From the NCBI RefSeq assembly GCF_003259745.1, contig NZ_QLMC01000005.1, forward strand, positions 62,001 to 126,000: 64,000 nucleotides of DNA, read 5' to 3'. A program made the position numbers and the translations under genes. Positions within the stretch are counted from its first letter, which is position 1. Each line of letters begins with the position of its first letter. The notes beneath the pieces were generated by a model. That model was not told where the DNA came from. It was given only the letters and a program-made list of their open reading frames with translations, and made no database searches. The DNA comes from Larkinella arboricola. GTDB lineage: Bacteria > Bacteroidota > Bacteroidia > Cytophagales > Spirosomataceae. Positions 51,198-61,370 of this stretch are shown one piece after another.

Positions 51198-53669
51198 TTA
51201 GTTATACTGCAAAAAAGCCGTCGCCTGGCAATCTGTATTGCTTTTGAACCGAATCCAGCGGGCCTGAAATCCTTTTGGAAACGTAAAACGAAACGTTTCC
51301 CCGGGCGCGACCGTCACCTCTTTGTAAGCCATCCAGGGACCGTTGCCCACCGGATCGGCTTCAATGGTAAAGGTAACGGGCGAACGGGCCTGATGGGAAA
51401 GTTGCAGACTGCGCTGGTCGTAAAAACCGATCAGGTACGGGTCGGAGGGTTCGGCGGCTTTGACGGCCGAATTTTTCCACGGCCCACCCTGGCCGGTGGG
51501 TTTACCCAGCTTCCAGAGGTCGTCGATGGCACCCGCCCAAACCGCGGCTTTTTGATCGTCCGACACCACAATGTGCTCGCTGTTTTTCATTGCCTGGGGG
51601 TCAATGCCGGTCATGATCAGCAGACCCCGGTAGGAGCCATAATCGTTGATGCGGAGGTTGTGCGACGAAACCGGTCGGATTTTGGCGTACCCGTCGGCGT
51701 TTTCGGCGGGCAGTTCGTAAAATGTGCCGTGCGCATTGAACAGATCGCGTTCGGTCGCTACCTCCCGGCAAATTCGTAAAGCCGCCTGATTGGTCAGATC
51801 GGTATAGGCAGCATTGCCGAGTGGGAGCCGCCAGCGCCGTCCTTTGTCATCGACCACCAGCACCGACGATTCGTCGATGGTAACGGCTTTCTGCGGAATG
51901 GCAAACTTGCTCTTGATGAACGACATGGCTTTTTCGTCTTCCCGGCGAACCAGTTTCATGTTGCCGTCCAGTTCATAATACCCCACTTCCGTGGGCTGGG
52001 CACCCGCGTAGTCGAGGGCCGCCATGCCGAGAGCGCGCCGGTTGTCGCCCAGGCCGTAAATCAAACCGCCGGAGGTTTTGGTGGTCGAAACGTTACTCAA
52101 ACCGGCAAACATCGAGTTCGGGCTGGTTGTGCGTCGGTCGTTGGCGGAATAGGAGAAATGGGCCGTTGCGTTGGTAGCCTTACCCGGTTTAATGCGAATC
52201 CATTCGCCGGGGGCATCGGCGGCAAACTCCACGTTAACCGCCTTTTTAGGCCCGACGGTCACGGTTTTCAACCTGGTCCAGGTGCCGTTGCCGGTTTTAT
52301 CAACTTCAAACGTGAAGTCCACTTCTGCGTCGCCGTTATTCTGGAGCCAGGCCGAGCGGTTGGGCCAGCCCGCAAACAAAAAGGGCTCCGAGGTTTCGGC
52401 GGCCTGAACGGTTTCGTTTAGCCAGACGGCTCCTTCGGCGGTATTGGGTCCTAAGTGATCAGGCTGATTGAGGGGCGTAAACCATAGGTTGGAATTCGAC
52501 TGACCGGGGCCTTCAATGTTGCCCTTGGCTTTTCGTTTGTTCAGAAACTCCTTCTGGGCCGAATCGTCGCAGCCAAACACCAGTTGATCGTTCCAGCGGG
52601 TGTAGTCGCCAATCACTTTCAGGTAGGCCGAGCGGGGGCGGATTCCGGCCGTGTTTTTTGGGGTAAAATTTCCGGGAAACCGCCAGAACATACCGTGCAT
52701 GGTCATCAGGTAGTCGGGTTTCTGAGGGGTGCCAATATCCCGGATGCGGGGCCATTCGGTGTTCCAGCCGTGGGCGCCGTCGTAGCTGTGGCTCGCTTTG
52801 GGCAGGCGGAAAAAAGTCCATTTTCCGGCATCCCGAACGCCCAGTAACACCGACTTATGATCCCAGCCGGTGGCCCAGATCGGGTCGGTGGCCGGGTTTT
52901 TGTTGCCGTAAAGACCGCCGGGTCCGGTTACTTCCACAAACTGGTTCCGGCGCACGACTTTCCATTCCTTGCCGTTCCATTCCGACAACGAGCCGGATTC
53001 GATGTCGAACTGCTTGAGCGCCTGCGGGCCGGGTTCGCCGTTGTTGGAGTAAACCATCACGCCCTGACCGGAATAAAGGCCCTTGCCGTGGGCGCCGGGC
53101 AGGAGTTCACCACGGTGATTGTTCGATTCGTCAGCCCCTTTCTTCTGCTTCACGTTGCCGTCTTCGTACAGCAGGGTTGGGGTCAGGGTTTTAACGTCCA
53201 CTTCGTAAAACCCTTCCTCCATCGTTCCGTAATAGATTTTATTCTTCGGATCGGTCAGGTGCCGGGCGTTACCGGTATGCCGGCCCGGCATGGTTTTATA
53301 GGGCATCACCCGCACGCTGCCCCGTGCATCAATGGCGTAGGGGCCAATGAAAAGCTGGTTGCTTTCCGGGTGAATCATCCGATTGGCCGGGGTGCCGCCG
53401 ATGCTTTCGGGCCGGACGGTCTGCTTTAAATCCGCCGTTATTTCGTAGAGTTTATCCGATGAGCCGAAGGGCAGGTGAGGACCGTAGGTAACGGCCCAGA
53501 GCTTGCCCGCCCAGGGTACAACGGCTCCGGTTCCGCACTCGCCCTCGTTGTTATACATAGCCAGATGCGGATAAATACCGCTATAGGATGGATATTTTTT
53601 GGATTGCGCCAGCGCCTGAGCAGCGAATAAACTGCCGATCAGGCAAGCGGAAAGAATGTGTTTTCTCAT
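51198..53669 (-). CDS. large secreted protein with duplicated halves, paralogue A, unknown family
   Basis: 823 aa with a signal peptide ending at ALAQ (~22). The two halves repeat each other: each ends with a LWFxPL/WAGAIDDLWKLG-type stretch, a W(L/K)N(E/S)xVxA linker and an ~80-residue beta-sandwich-like module (SEPFLFAGW..TFEVDKTGNGTWTRLKTVTV..EWIRIK; SDPYLIGFY..TFTIEADPVGNGPWMAYKEVTV..RWIRFKS). The N-terminal part (SGIYPHLAMYNNEGECGTGAVVPWAGKLWAVTYGP; GGTPANRMIHPESNQLFIGPYAID) looks like propeller blades. I do not recognise the family. It is the last gene of SusCD locus 2, 35 bp after its 802-aa paralogue, and with it the only enzyme candidate. A polysaccharide lyase or hydrolase role is possible, not shown. 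Confidence 0.8.
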   Translation of the reverse strand: MRKHILSACLIGSLFAAQALAQSKKYPSYSGIYPHLAMYNNEGECGTGAVVPWAGKLWAVTYGPHLPFGSSDKLYEITADLKQTVRPESIGGTPANRMIHPESNQLFIGPYAIDARGSVRVMPYKTMPGRHTGNARHLTDPKNKIYYGTMEEGFYEVDVKTLTPTLLYEDGNVKQKKGADESNNHRGELLPGAHGKGLYSGQGVMVYSNNGEPGPQALKQFDIESGSLSEWNGKEWKVVRRNQFVEVTGPGGLYGNKNPATDPIWATGWDHKSVLLGVRDAGKWTFFRLPKASHSYDGAHGWNTEWPRIRDIGTPQKPDYLMTMHGMFWRFPGNFTPKNTAGIRPRSAYLKVIGDYTRWNDQLVFGCDDSAQKEFLNKRKAKGNIEGPGQSNSNLWFTPLNQPDHLGPNTAEGAVWLNETVQAAETSEPFLFAGWPNRSAWLQNNGDAEVDFTFEVDKTGNGTWTRLKTVTVGPKKAVNVEFAADAPGEWIRIKPGKATNATAHFSYSANDRRTTSPNSMFAGLSNVSTTKTSGGLIYGLGDNRRALGMAALDYAGAQPTEVGYYELDGNMKLVRREDEKAMSFIKSKFAIPQKAVTIDESSVLVVDDKGRRWRLPLGNAAYTDLTNQAALRICREVATERDLFNAHGTFYELPAENADGYAKIRPVSSHNLRINDYGSYRGLLIMTGIDPQAMKNSEHIVVSDDQKAAVWAGAIDDLWKLGKPTGQGGPWKNSAVKAAEPSDPYLIGFYDQRSLQLSHQARSPVTFTIEADPVGNGPWMAYKEVTVAPGETFRFTFPKGFQARWIRFKSNTDCQATAFLQYN

Positions 53670-53704
53670 TCCTGAATGGGTATATTGGTAAAAAAAACTT
53701 GCTA

Positions 53705-56113
53705 TTATTGGTAAGTAAACCAGGCCGTCGCTTTACTGTCCTGGTTGGACGTAACCCGCACCCAATGGGCGTTGAAGCCCGCCGGAAATTCGTGCACGAC
53801 CGCTTTGCCCGCGGGTACGTTGATCGTCTGGTAGGCATGCCAGCCGTTGTGATCAAAATCCACTTCGAGGGTAAACTCGGCGTCTTTATCCGACTGAAGC
53901 GTCACTTTCTTTTTGTCATACCCCGTCATCAGGTAGGGGAGGGACGGTTCGCCCGCTTTCACGTTGGAATTCTTCCAGACCCCGCCTTCGCCAACGGGTT
54001 TGCCTAACTGCCACAAGTCGTCGATGGCACCAAACCAGAGGCCGGTTTTATCCGCGTTGCTGCCGAAAAAATGGCCGTCGGTTTTGGCGGTTTTGCCCGT
54101 TCCACTCAGCACCAGCAGACCCCGCCAGGTGCAAAAATCCTGAATCTGTTTTTTGTGGGTGGTGACGGGACGCATGGACGAGAAACCGGCTTCGCGCGGC
54201 ACTTCGTAGAACGTGCCGTGGGCGTTGAACATATACCGCTCCGATTCCAGCTCCCGGCGGTCGCGGGGCCAGCCGGCGGCAAACGGCTGGTCGTAGCGGG
54301 CCGACGTTTTAGGTAGCCTGAACGTACCGGATTTGTCTTTCACGATGACCGAAGCGGCATCCAGTTCAAATTCCTTTTTCAGGGCGCATAGTTCGGCGAC
54401 TTCTTTTTCCCGGTTTTCGGCCGGACGGGCAAAACCGAGTTTTTCGTCTACTTCGTAGTAGGTTGGTCCCGACGAGGCCGAAAGGTCCAGAAACTGAAGG
54501 TTCTTGTTGTGACCCGCCGGACGAATCAGGCCCGCCGTAACCGGACTTTTGTCGTCAATATCCGCCAATGCCCTGAACTGGCTCCTGGCCGTTTGCGCGG
54601 AATGACCCGTCCCCTGAAAATGAAAGAAAATCGTCGCTTTGCCGTCCTGGCCGCTTTTCACCCGAATCCAGTTGGCCGAAACCGTGGCCGGAAAAATGTG
54701 GTAGGCATAGCCCGACGCGGGTACCGTAACGGTTTGGTACGGCTGCCAGTCGTTGGTGCCTTTCTGGCTGATTTCCAGAGTGAACGTGGCCGCTTTGCCC
54801 GTGTTATGGCTCAGGTGGACGATTTTCTGGCCAAAACCGTTGATCAGAAATGGTTCGGAAACGGCACCGGCTTTCACGTCATCGTTGATCCAGACCCCGC
54901 CCCAGCTGCTGGTGGCTCCCCAGTTTTTCAGTTCTTCCGGTTTTCCGAACCAGAGGTTCGATTGCGACCGGCCCGCCATCGGGTTTTGCAGCAGGCTGGT
55001 CTCGTCGGTGGCAATGACCAGTTGGCCGTTCCAGTAGCAGAAATCCGGTACGTAGCGCAGGTGGCTGGCAATCGGTGCAAGGCCGGCGGTGTTCCGGGCG
55101 CTGAAGGTTTTTGGGAAATCATAGAACATGCCGTGCATATCCAGCAACATTTTCCCATTGCCGATTTCGCGGATGCGCGGCCATTCGGTATACACGCCCG
55201 TCGATCCATCGTAGGTATGCGTGGCTTTGGGCAACCGGAACATGTACCATTGTCCGTCGTCCAGCAGTTTCAGAAGCACCGAGCGTTTGTCCCAGCCGAT
55301 GCTCCAGAGCGGGCTTTTATCGTTGGGCGAACCGTAAATTCCGCCGGGGCCGGTTACGTCGGTAAATTGCCGACGCTCGATGATTTTCCAGTTTTTGCCG
55401 TCCCAGGAAGCCAGAACCCCTTTTTCGTCGGCATTTTTCGGTGGCCCGCCAACCTGTAAATCCGGCGCATTGGCGTTCCATTTGCTGCGTTCGCCGTTGT
55501 TGGCCAGCACCAGCTGCCCCTGCGCCGTATAGCCACCCTTGCCGTGCCAGCCCGGAATCGGATAGGTAAACAATTTGTTCACGGCCAGCGAATGCACGTT
55601 GGCTTCGTAGAGCGCACCTTCCATGTCGTAGTAATAGACCCAGTTGGCGGGGTCCTTCAGGTGCCGGGCGGTGGCGGTCAGGCGTCCGGGCATCCGGGAG
55701 GGCGGAATGGTCCGCACCTTCCCGCTGGCATCGACCAGATAAGGCCCGATGAGCAACTGATTGGATTCCCGGTGAATCATCCGGTTCGCGGGCGTTCCGC
55801 CGACGCTCTCGGGCCGGATTTCCATCCGGAGATTTTCGTCGATCGTGTAGAGCTTATCGGAACTTCCTTCCGGGCAGTGGGGTGAATACGTGATCATCCA
55901 CAGTTTACCGGCCCAGGGCACCACCGCCCCGATGCCGATTTCGCCCCCGTTGCCGGTGCCGGGGCGCGGACAGGGAATGCCGTCGCCTTCGTTGAATGCC
56001 GCCAGGTGTGGGTAAACCCCGCTAATTTGCAGGGGTTTATCCATATTTTTCTGCGCAGCCACCGGCCAGGCAACACCGAAAAACAGTGCGCAGAGTATGA
56101 ATTTGATTCGCAT
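53705..56113 (-). CDS. large secreted protein with duplicated halves, paralogue B, unknown family
   Basis: 802 aa; signal peptide FILCALFFGVAWPVAAQ. It aligns by eye over the full length with the 823-aa protein: SGVYPHLAAFNEGDGIPC..GIGAVVPWAGKLWMITYSPHCPEGSSDKLYTIDENL, GGTPANRMIHRESNQLLIGPYLVDASGKVR, MPGRLTATARHLKDPANWVYYYDMEGALYEANV, and WPRIREIGNGKMLLDMHGMFYDFP. Both halves again end in the module SEPFLINGF...TLEISQKGTNDWQPYQTVTV...NWIRVKSGQDGKATIF and SLPYLMTGY...TLEVDFDHNGWHAYQTINV...HWVRVTSNQDSKATAWF. Four such modules therefore exist in the two genes. It follows SusD after 9 bp, so it belongs firmly to the SusCD operon. Confidence 0.82.
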   Translation of the reverse strand: MRIKFILCALFFGVAWPVAAQKNMDKPLQISGVYPHLAAFNEGDGIPCPRPGTGNGGEIGIGAVVPWAGKLWMITYSPHCPEGSSDKLYTIDENLRMEIRPESVGGTPANRMIHRESNQLLIGPYLVDASGKVRTIPPSRMPGRLTATARHLKDPANWVYYYDMEGALYEANVHSLAVNKLFTYPIPGWHGKGGYTAQGQLVLANNGERSKWNANAPDLQVGGPPKNADEKGVLASWDGKNWKIIERRQFTDVTGPGGIYGSPNDKSPLWSIGWDKRSVLLKLLDDGQWYMFRLPKATHTYDGSTGVYTEWPRIREIGNGKMLLDMHGMFYDFPKTFSARNTAGLAPIASHLRYVPDFCYWNGQLVIATDETSLLQNPMAGRSQSNLWFGKPEELKNWGATSSWGGVWINDDVKAGAVSEPFLINGFGQKIVHLSHNTGKAATFTLEISQKGTNDWQPYQTVTVPASGYAYHIFPATVSANWIRVKSGQDGKATIFFHFQGTGHSAQTARSQFRALADIDDKSPVTAGLIRPAGHNKNLQFLDLSASSGPTYYEVDEKLGFARPAENREKEVAELCALKKEFELDAASVIVKDKSGTFRLPKTSARYDQPFAAGWPRDRRELESERYMFNAHGTFYEVPREAGFSSMRPVTTHKKQIQDFCTWRGLLVLSGTGKTAKTDGHFFGSNADKTGLWFGAIDDLWQLGKPVGEGGVWKNSNVKAGEPSLPYLMTGYDKKKVTLQSDKDAEFTLEVDFDHNGWHAYQTINVPAGKAVVHEFPAGFNAHWVRVTSNQDSKATAWFTYQ

Positions 56114-56122
56114 ATTTTTCGA

Positions 56123-57811
56123 TCAATAACCGGGATTTTGAACTAAACCACTTGTCAGCACTTCTTTCGACGGAATGGGCCACAGGTACTGGCGGGTTGC
56201 GTCGAATTTCCGGATGGTCAACTGCTTGATTAGCCCTGCATTGTACATGGGGCTAAAGTCGGCCACACCGTCGTCGTCAATTTGGGGTACCTGCGGGAAA
56301 AACCACAGGCCTGGTTTTACCACTTTCGTGCGCAGATCGGCGGGGTCGAGCAGGCCGTAGTTAAGTTTGTTCAGGACTTTTTCGGCGAGTTTCCAGCGGA
56401 TGATGTCCATGTAACGAATGCCTTCCAGGGCAAACTCCATCCGACGTTCGATGCGCACGGCTTTGCGCAAAGCCGCCTGATTGCCCATGTTAACTGCCGG
56501 ATACGCCGAAGTGGCCGTAACTGCTACACCGTAGGCCCGCGCCCGAACGGTATTGATGGCATCCAGCACTGACTGATCGATCTCGTTGAGTTCAATCTTG
56601 GCTTCGGCATACATCAGCAGCACATCGGCGTAGCGGATGATAATTTTGTCGGGTTCCGCCGTCCACGAATTCAGCGTCCAGTCGGCATCGATGCCTTTTT
56701 TCCAGATTAAACCGTTGAAGGAAGCAAACTGGGCAATGGAACGCGTGTCGTTGTTATTAACCCGGGTATTGTTACTGGTGCGGAGTACCTGAACCGAATC
56801 CGGATGCGGCTGGAAAATAAAACCGATGTGGGGCGTCTGGAATTCAACGATGGTGGCCGTACAGCGCGGATCGCGGTTTTTAAACGGTTCGCGCGGGTTG
56901 AACAGCGGAGATTCGTCGATGGGTAAACCGTCTTTGCACAGGAAGGCACAGAACAAATCCCAGGAAGGATCTTTGGCCGCGTAGCCACCCGCATTCCGGG
57001 GAACGTAATCCTGAAGACCGCCCAGCGTTACTTTCAACGCTACTGAGCGGGGGAGTCCGAAGATGGTTTCCACCGAATTCTTGGTCTTCGACAAAAACAG
57101 GTTGCCGAAGTCGCTGTGCAGCGTGTAAGCCTTCAGGTCCATGCAGGCTTTGGCCGCATCGCGGGCGGTTTTCCAGTCGCTCATTTGCAACGCAATCCGG
57201 GCTTTCATGGCGTAGGCGGCTCCGGCCGAGGCCCGTTTCAATTCCGAGTTGCCGTACGTGGTTTTCAGTTTGGAAGCGGCAAAATCAAAGTCGGCGTAGA
57301 TTTTTTGCAGCACCTCTTCTTTCGGGGTCTGTTTCAGCGCCAGCGCTTCTTCAATGCTCAACGTGGTTTCGGTATAAACGATATTCCCGTAGTGCGAAAG
57401 CAACCGCGAATACTGGCAGGCCCGGATAAACCGTGCTTCGGCGGCATACCGTTCGATCTGGGCGGGCGACAAAACCGCAGCCGCCCGATCCACGCTCTGA
57501 ATAACCGTATTGGCGCGGGCGATGGCTTTGTAGGTGTTAGTCCACCAGGTCTTGACGAAATCAGTTTCACCGTTGATGGTGGCACCGGTAACGGGGGTGG
57601 TGGCATCGCGGTAGGTCCAGTCGTCGGTCCAGTCGTCCAGATCCTGCATCCAGAACGCATCTTTGTACAAACCGTTCAGCGACATTTCAATTTCCTCGGC
57701 ATTCGAGTTCCAGGTTTCGCTGGAGCCGTCCGACAGCGGGTTCAAATCCAGGCTATCGCAGGCCGTCAGGAAAAGCAGACTAAACAGGAAGGTGAATATA
57801 TTCAGTTTCAT
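56123..57811 (-). CDS. RagB/SusD-family lipoprotein of SusCD locus 2
   Basis: 562 aa. Lipoprotein signal KLNIFTFLFSLLFLTAC with Cys18 after LFLTA. SusD features: LSDGSSETWNSNAEEIEMSLNGLYKDAFW at the N-terminus, ARFIRACQYSRLLSHYGNIVYTET and AMKARIALQMSDWKTARDAAKACMD TPR-like helices, ADVLLMYAEAKIELNEIDQSVLDAINTVRARA, and the C-terminal ALRKAVRIERRMEFALEGIRYMDIIRWKLAEKVL with YLWPIPSKEVLTSGLVQNPGY. It starts 11 bp after SusC and binds the substrate on the cell surface. Confidence 0.95.
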   Translation of the reverse strand: MKLNIFTFLFSLLFLTACDSLDLNPLSDGSSETWNSNAEEIEMSLNGLYKDAFWMQDLDDWTDDWTYRDATTPVTGATINGETDFVKTWWTNTYKAIARANTVIQSVDRAAAVLSPAQIERYAAEARFIRACQYSRLLSHYGNIVYTETTLSIEEALALKQTPKEEVLQKIYADFDFAASKLKTTYGNSELKRASAGAAYAMKARIALQMSDWKTARDAAKACMDLKAYTLHSDFGNLFLSKTKNSVETIFGLPRSVALKVTLGGLQDYVPRNAGGYAAKDPSWDLFCAFLCKDGLPIDESPLFNPREPFKNRDPRCTATIVEFQTPHIGFIFQPHPDSVQVLRTSNNTRVNNNDTRSIAQFASFNGLIWKKGIDADWTLNSWTAEPDKIIIRYADVLLMYAEAKIELNEIDQSVLDAINTVRARAYGVAVTATSAYPAVNMGNQAALRKAVRIERRMEFALEGIRYMDIIRWKLAEKVLNKLNYGLLDPADLRTKVVKPGLWFFPQVPQIDDDGVADFSPMYNAGLIKQLTIRKFDATRQYLWPIPSKEVLTSGLVQNPGY

Positions 57812-57822
57812 AGGGGATCGGG

Positions 57823-60800
57823 TTAGAATTTAACGGAGGCTCCAAAGACGAACGAGGTAGTAATGGGGTAGCCCAGCGAGGTTCTTTCGGGGTCCCAACC
57901 GGTCGGGAATTTGCTGATGGACAACAGATCCGTAACTGAACTGTAGACGCGGATGCTTTGCATTTTCAGTTTTTGCGTCACAACTTTCGGGATGTTATAC
58001 CCCAGGCTGATGTTTTTCAGGCGGAAATACGCACCGTTGATGAGCCAGTAGTCGGACATGGCGTAGTTATTACCGGCCGATGTGTTGGTGTAGCGGGGGT
58101 ATTGCGCCTGAAAATTCTGCTCGGGCGTATTGTACGTGCTCCAGGCCGCCCCATCCAGAATGGCCGGGAACGTGCCAAAGTTTTCGCGCAGCGGCTGCAC
58201 AATATCCGCACCCAGCCGCGAGTTTTGCTTGGCGACGCCCTGTAATACCAGGCCAAAATCCCAGTTTTTATACCCGAGGTTAATATTCGCTCCGTACGAA
58301 TACCGGGGCAGCGAACCACCCAGCAACACGCGGTCGTATTCGGGCGAAATCTTGCCGTCGGGAACACCCGCCGGGCCGCTGATGTCCTTATACCGAACGT
58401 CACCCGGTTTTACGTTGGCGTTCAGTTTGGGCGAATTGGCCACCTCGTCGGCAGTTTGGTAAAGACCCTCGGATACATACCCGTACCATTCGTTGAACTG
58501 GCTACCCTGAATTTTGATCTGATCATCCAGAAAAGCGGTTCCGCCCAGGTCACCCATCGTGGATTTGAAATCGGACAGGTTGAAGGAAGCACTGTAGCGC
58601 AGATCGCCCCGGCGGTCGTTCCATCCGGCCTGCATTTCCCAGCCCGTGGTGAACATTTTACCGGTATTCTGGTACGGATTATCGAAACCTACATAATCGG
58701 GAATTTCGATCTGCAACAACATATCCCGGGTGGTTTTTTTGTAATAATCGGCGGTTACCTGGAGACGGTCGCGGAAGAAATTGACGTCGAGGCCGATGTC
58801 AAAGGAATGGGTCTTTTCCCAGGAAATATTCCGGATCGCGTACTGAAACTGGGCCGCTGCCTGAGCCGCCAGAACCGTGTTGCCCTGGTAAAACAGCGAG
58901 TTGTTTTCAAAATTCAGGATGGCCTGATAGGGGTACAGATTGTTGCCAATCCGCTCGTTGCCTAAAGACCCCCACGACGCCCGTACTTTCAGGAAAGACA
59001 ACCAGGATGCCGTCGACTTCATGAAATTCTCTTCCGAAACCACCCAGCCTGCCGAAACGGATGGGAATGCTCCCCAGCGGTAGTCGGAAGCAAAGCGGGA
59101 CGACGCATCATAGCGGACGTTGGCCTGGATGAAATACCGGCTTTTGTAATCGTACATCACCCGTCCGAACCACGAACGGTAGGCATTTTCGCTGGCACTG
59201 CCGCTGTTATCGCGGAAATCCAGCGGGCCGAGGTTCAGGTACGGATAGGAGCTCAGGATATACTGCCCTCGGGAAGCGCCCAGCCCCTCGTTGAACGCGT
59301 AGAAATATTCGTAACCGGCCAACAGATTCAGGTTGTGATCGCCGAATTGCCGGGTATAATTGGCCAGGGCCTGCGTCGTGTAGCGGTAGCTGTCATTGCG
59401 GGTTTCTTCCAGTTTCGTTTGCGACTGTCCTTCAATGAAGCCGGAATTGATTTCCGGGCTGTTCCACAGGGTGTAGGGGACTTTTTTGGTGAATACTTTC
59501 ACTTTGTCGAAATTAAAGAAGGGAGAGAGGACCCCGCTTATTTTCAGTCCTTTAATGGGAGTAAAATCAAGGCTGATCTTACCACCCACCTGGTTATACC
59601 AGGCATTATTAAAACCGCCGTCTTTAAGCCGGGCGTAGATATTGGCCCCATCTTTCCCCGACCCGATGCGACCATCCGAAAACATGGCGGCATAGACCGG
59701 CGGCATGATGCCCATTTTGTAAAAAGGATAGGATGGCGGGTCGCTCCGGTTATCGGTAATGGGTTGGGGTGAAAACGCCCGCCGAAAGTTAAAGTCGACG
59801 CTGGCCGATAAGTAGTTGTTGATGGTGAGGTCGTTGTTGACCCGCGCCGTAATCCGTTCGTAGCTCCGGCCTTCGTACAAGGCGTCGGTTTTGTCGTAGC
59901 CGAGTGAAACCCGCGAGCGGAGCGATTTGCCGGAACCCGATATGCTCAGCATGTGGCTTCGGCGGGGCGCGTAATCCTTCAGCATCATGGCGCGCCAGTC
60001 CGTGTTCGGATACTGGTCGGGGTCCTGGGCGTGCAGGTTGTCGTAGTTATCAATCAGCTCTTTGGGGTAGGTCGGGAATTGGTTGGCGTTGTTACCATTG
60101 TCGTTCCAGCGCAGTTCGTTGGTGAGTTGCATAAACCGCTTGGCATTCACATACTCCGGCAGGCGCGTGGCCTTTTCAAAACCGTATTCTGCCGTGTAAT
60201 CCAGGCTCAACTGACCGTTTTTGGCCCGTTTGGTCGTCACCAGAATAACCCCGGCTGCGGCCCGGGAACCGTAGATGGAAGCCGAAGCCGCATCTTTCAG
60301 GACCGAAATGTTTTCGACATCGTTGGGGTTGATGGTGTTGATGTCGTCGATGGGAACACCATCGAGAATGATCAGTGGATTGGCACCGGCTTCGCTGATG
60401 GTAGTGACGCCCCGAACCCGGATGGTAGCGGTGGCCCCCGGTGCGCTATTGGCCCGCGTGACGGTAACGCCCGGTACCGCGCCCTGCAAGGCCTGCGAAA
60501 TCTGGGTGGTTTTGCGGGCGGTAATAGCGTCACCCTGCACGGAGGCAACGGCCCCGGTCAGGTCTTTTTTCTGAACCGTTCCGTAGCCGACCACGACGAT
60601 TTCCTCCAGCGTTTTCTGATCGGGAGCCAGTTGTACATTGATCGTTGTCTGGTTGCCAATTGAAATTTCCTGATTGGCATAACCGACGAACGAAAAAACC
60701 AGCGTGCTGGCATCGTCGGGAACCGTCAGCCGAAATTTGCCGTCCATGTCGGTCGTGGTGCCGCGCGTAGTATTTTTGATCACGACGCTGACGCCGGGCA

Positions 60801-61269
60801 ACCCTTCGTTGTTTTCGGCGGTTACCTGGCCCGTAATCGTTCGGTCGACGGTTTGCGAACTGCCAGTAGCAGACGGGGTTATGATTGATTTGGGGCCGGA
60901 GCCAGCCGGAGGCAACTGAATGACGATCTGGCCGCCAATGACCTGATACGTCAGCCCGAGCGGTTTCAGCAGCGATTCCAGCACCACCGACAGTTTCTGG
61001 TTTTGCGCGTTGAGCGAGACTTTTCGGGCGACCGGGACGGTGCTGGTGCTATACACGAAGTCAACATTGGCCAGCCGTTCGAGCCGGGAAAGGATGTGCC
61101 GGAGCGCTACTTCATCCGCCCGTATCGAAATCGGGCGCTGAAGCATATCCTGCGCTTTGCCATCATGCGCCAGCGACGAACCGGTCAGCAACAGAATAAG
61201 GAAAAGGGGTAGAAAGGAGACTTTCATGACGGTCAGGAGGGGCAAACCGAACATTCGACTAAATTTCAT
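57823..61269 (-). CDS. SusC/RagA-family TonB-dependent transporter of locus 2
   Basis: 1148 aa from the ATG at 61267-61269; a longer frame to 61353 would put 28 residues before the signal peptide and is rejected. Signal peptide VSFLPLFLILLLTGSSLAHDGKA. STN domain at ~45-110 (VALRHILSRLERLANVDFVYSTSTVPVARKV), so it can signal to FecR. Carboxypeptidase-regulatory-like domain (ITGQVTAENNEGLPGVSVVIKNTTRGT), then EEIVVVGYGTVQKKDLTGAVASVQGD, plug with NPLIILDGVPIDDINTINPNDVENISVLKDAASASIYGSRAAAGVILVTTK, and a barrel to the end. It pairs with the SusD downstream. Confidence 0.95.
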   Translation of the reverse strand: MKFSRMFGLPLLTVMKVSFLPLFLILLLTGSSLAHDGKAQDMLQRPISIRADEVALRHILSRLERLANVDFVYSTSTVPVARKVSLNAQNQKLSVVLESLLKPLGLTYQVIGGQIVIQLPPAGSGPKSIITPSATGSSQTVDRTITGQVTAENNEGLPGVSVVIKNTTRGTTTDMDGKFRLTVPDDASTLVFSFVGYANQEISIGNQTTINVQLAPDQKTLEEIVVVGYGTVQKKDLTGAVASVQGDAITARKTTQISQALQGAVPGVTVTRANSAPGATATIRVRGVTTISEAGANPLIILDGVPIDDINTINPNDVENISVLKDAASASIYGSRAAAGVILVTTKRAKNGQLSLDYTAEYGFEKATRLPEYVNAKRFMQLTNELRWNDNGNNANQFPTYPKELIDNYDNLHAQDPDQYPNTDWRAMMLKDYAPRRSHMLSISGSGKSLRSRVSLGYDKTDALYEGRSYERITARVNNDLTINNYLSASVDFNFRRAFSPQPITDNRSDPPSYPFYKMGIMPPVYAAMFSDGRIGSGKDGANIYARLKDGGFNNAWYNQVGGKISLDFTPIKGLKISGVLSPFFNFDKVKVFTKKVPYTLWNSPEINSGFIEGQSQTKLEETRNDSYRYTTQALANYTRQFGDHNLNLLAGYEYFYAFNEGLGASRGQYILSSYPYLNLGPLDFRDNSGSASENAYRSWFGRVMYDYKSRYFIQANVRYDASSRFASDYRWGAFPSVSAGWVVSEENFMKSTASWLSFLKVRASWGSLGNERIGNNLYPYQAILNFENNSLFYQGNTVLAAQAAAQFQYAIRNISWEKTHSFDIGLDVNFFRDRLQVTADYYKKTTRDMLLQIEIPDYVGFDNPYQNTGKMFTTGWEMQAGWNDRRGDLRYSASFNLSDFKSTMGDLGGTAFLDDQIKIQGSQFNEWYGYVSEGLYQTADEVANSPKLNANVKPGDVRYKDISGPAGVPDGKISPEYDRVLLGGSLPRYSYGANINLGYKNWDFGLVLQGVAKQNSRLGADIVQPLRENFGTFPAILDGAAWSTYNTPEQNFQAQYPRYTNTSAGNNYAMSDYWLINGAYFRLKNISLGYNIPKVVTQKLKMQSIRVYSSVTDLLSISKFPTGWDPERTSLGYPITTSFVFGASVKF

Positions 61270-61370
61270 ATTTTTGATTGTTTTGTAGGGATAGATGAAA
61301 GGATTCGACAAAACAAGCCCCGGCTCATCCTGGCAGATGAGCGATAATGGCATCAGATGGGGCGTTTCGG

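Noticed and set aside
54509-55459. Open frame of 316 codons on the + strand
   Set aside because: Antisense to the 802-aa secreted protein, whose similarity to the 823-aa protein proves the minus-strand frame.
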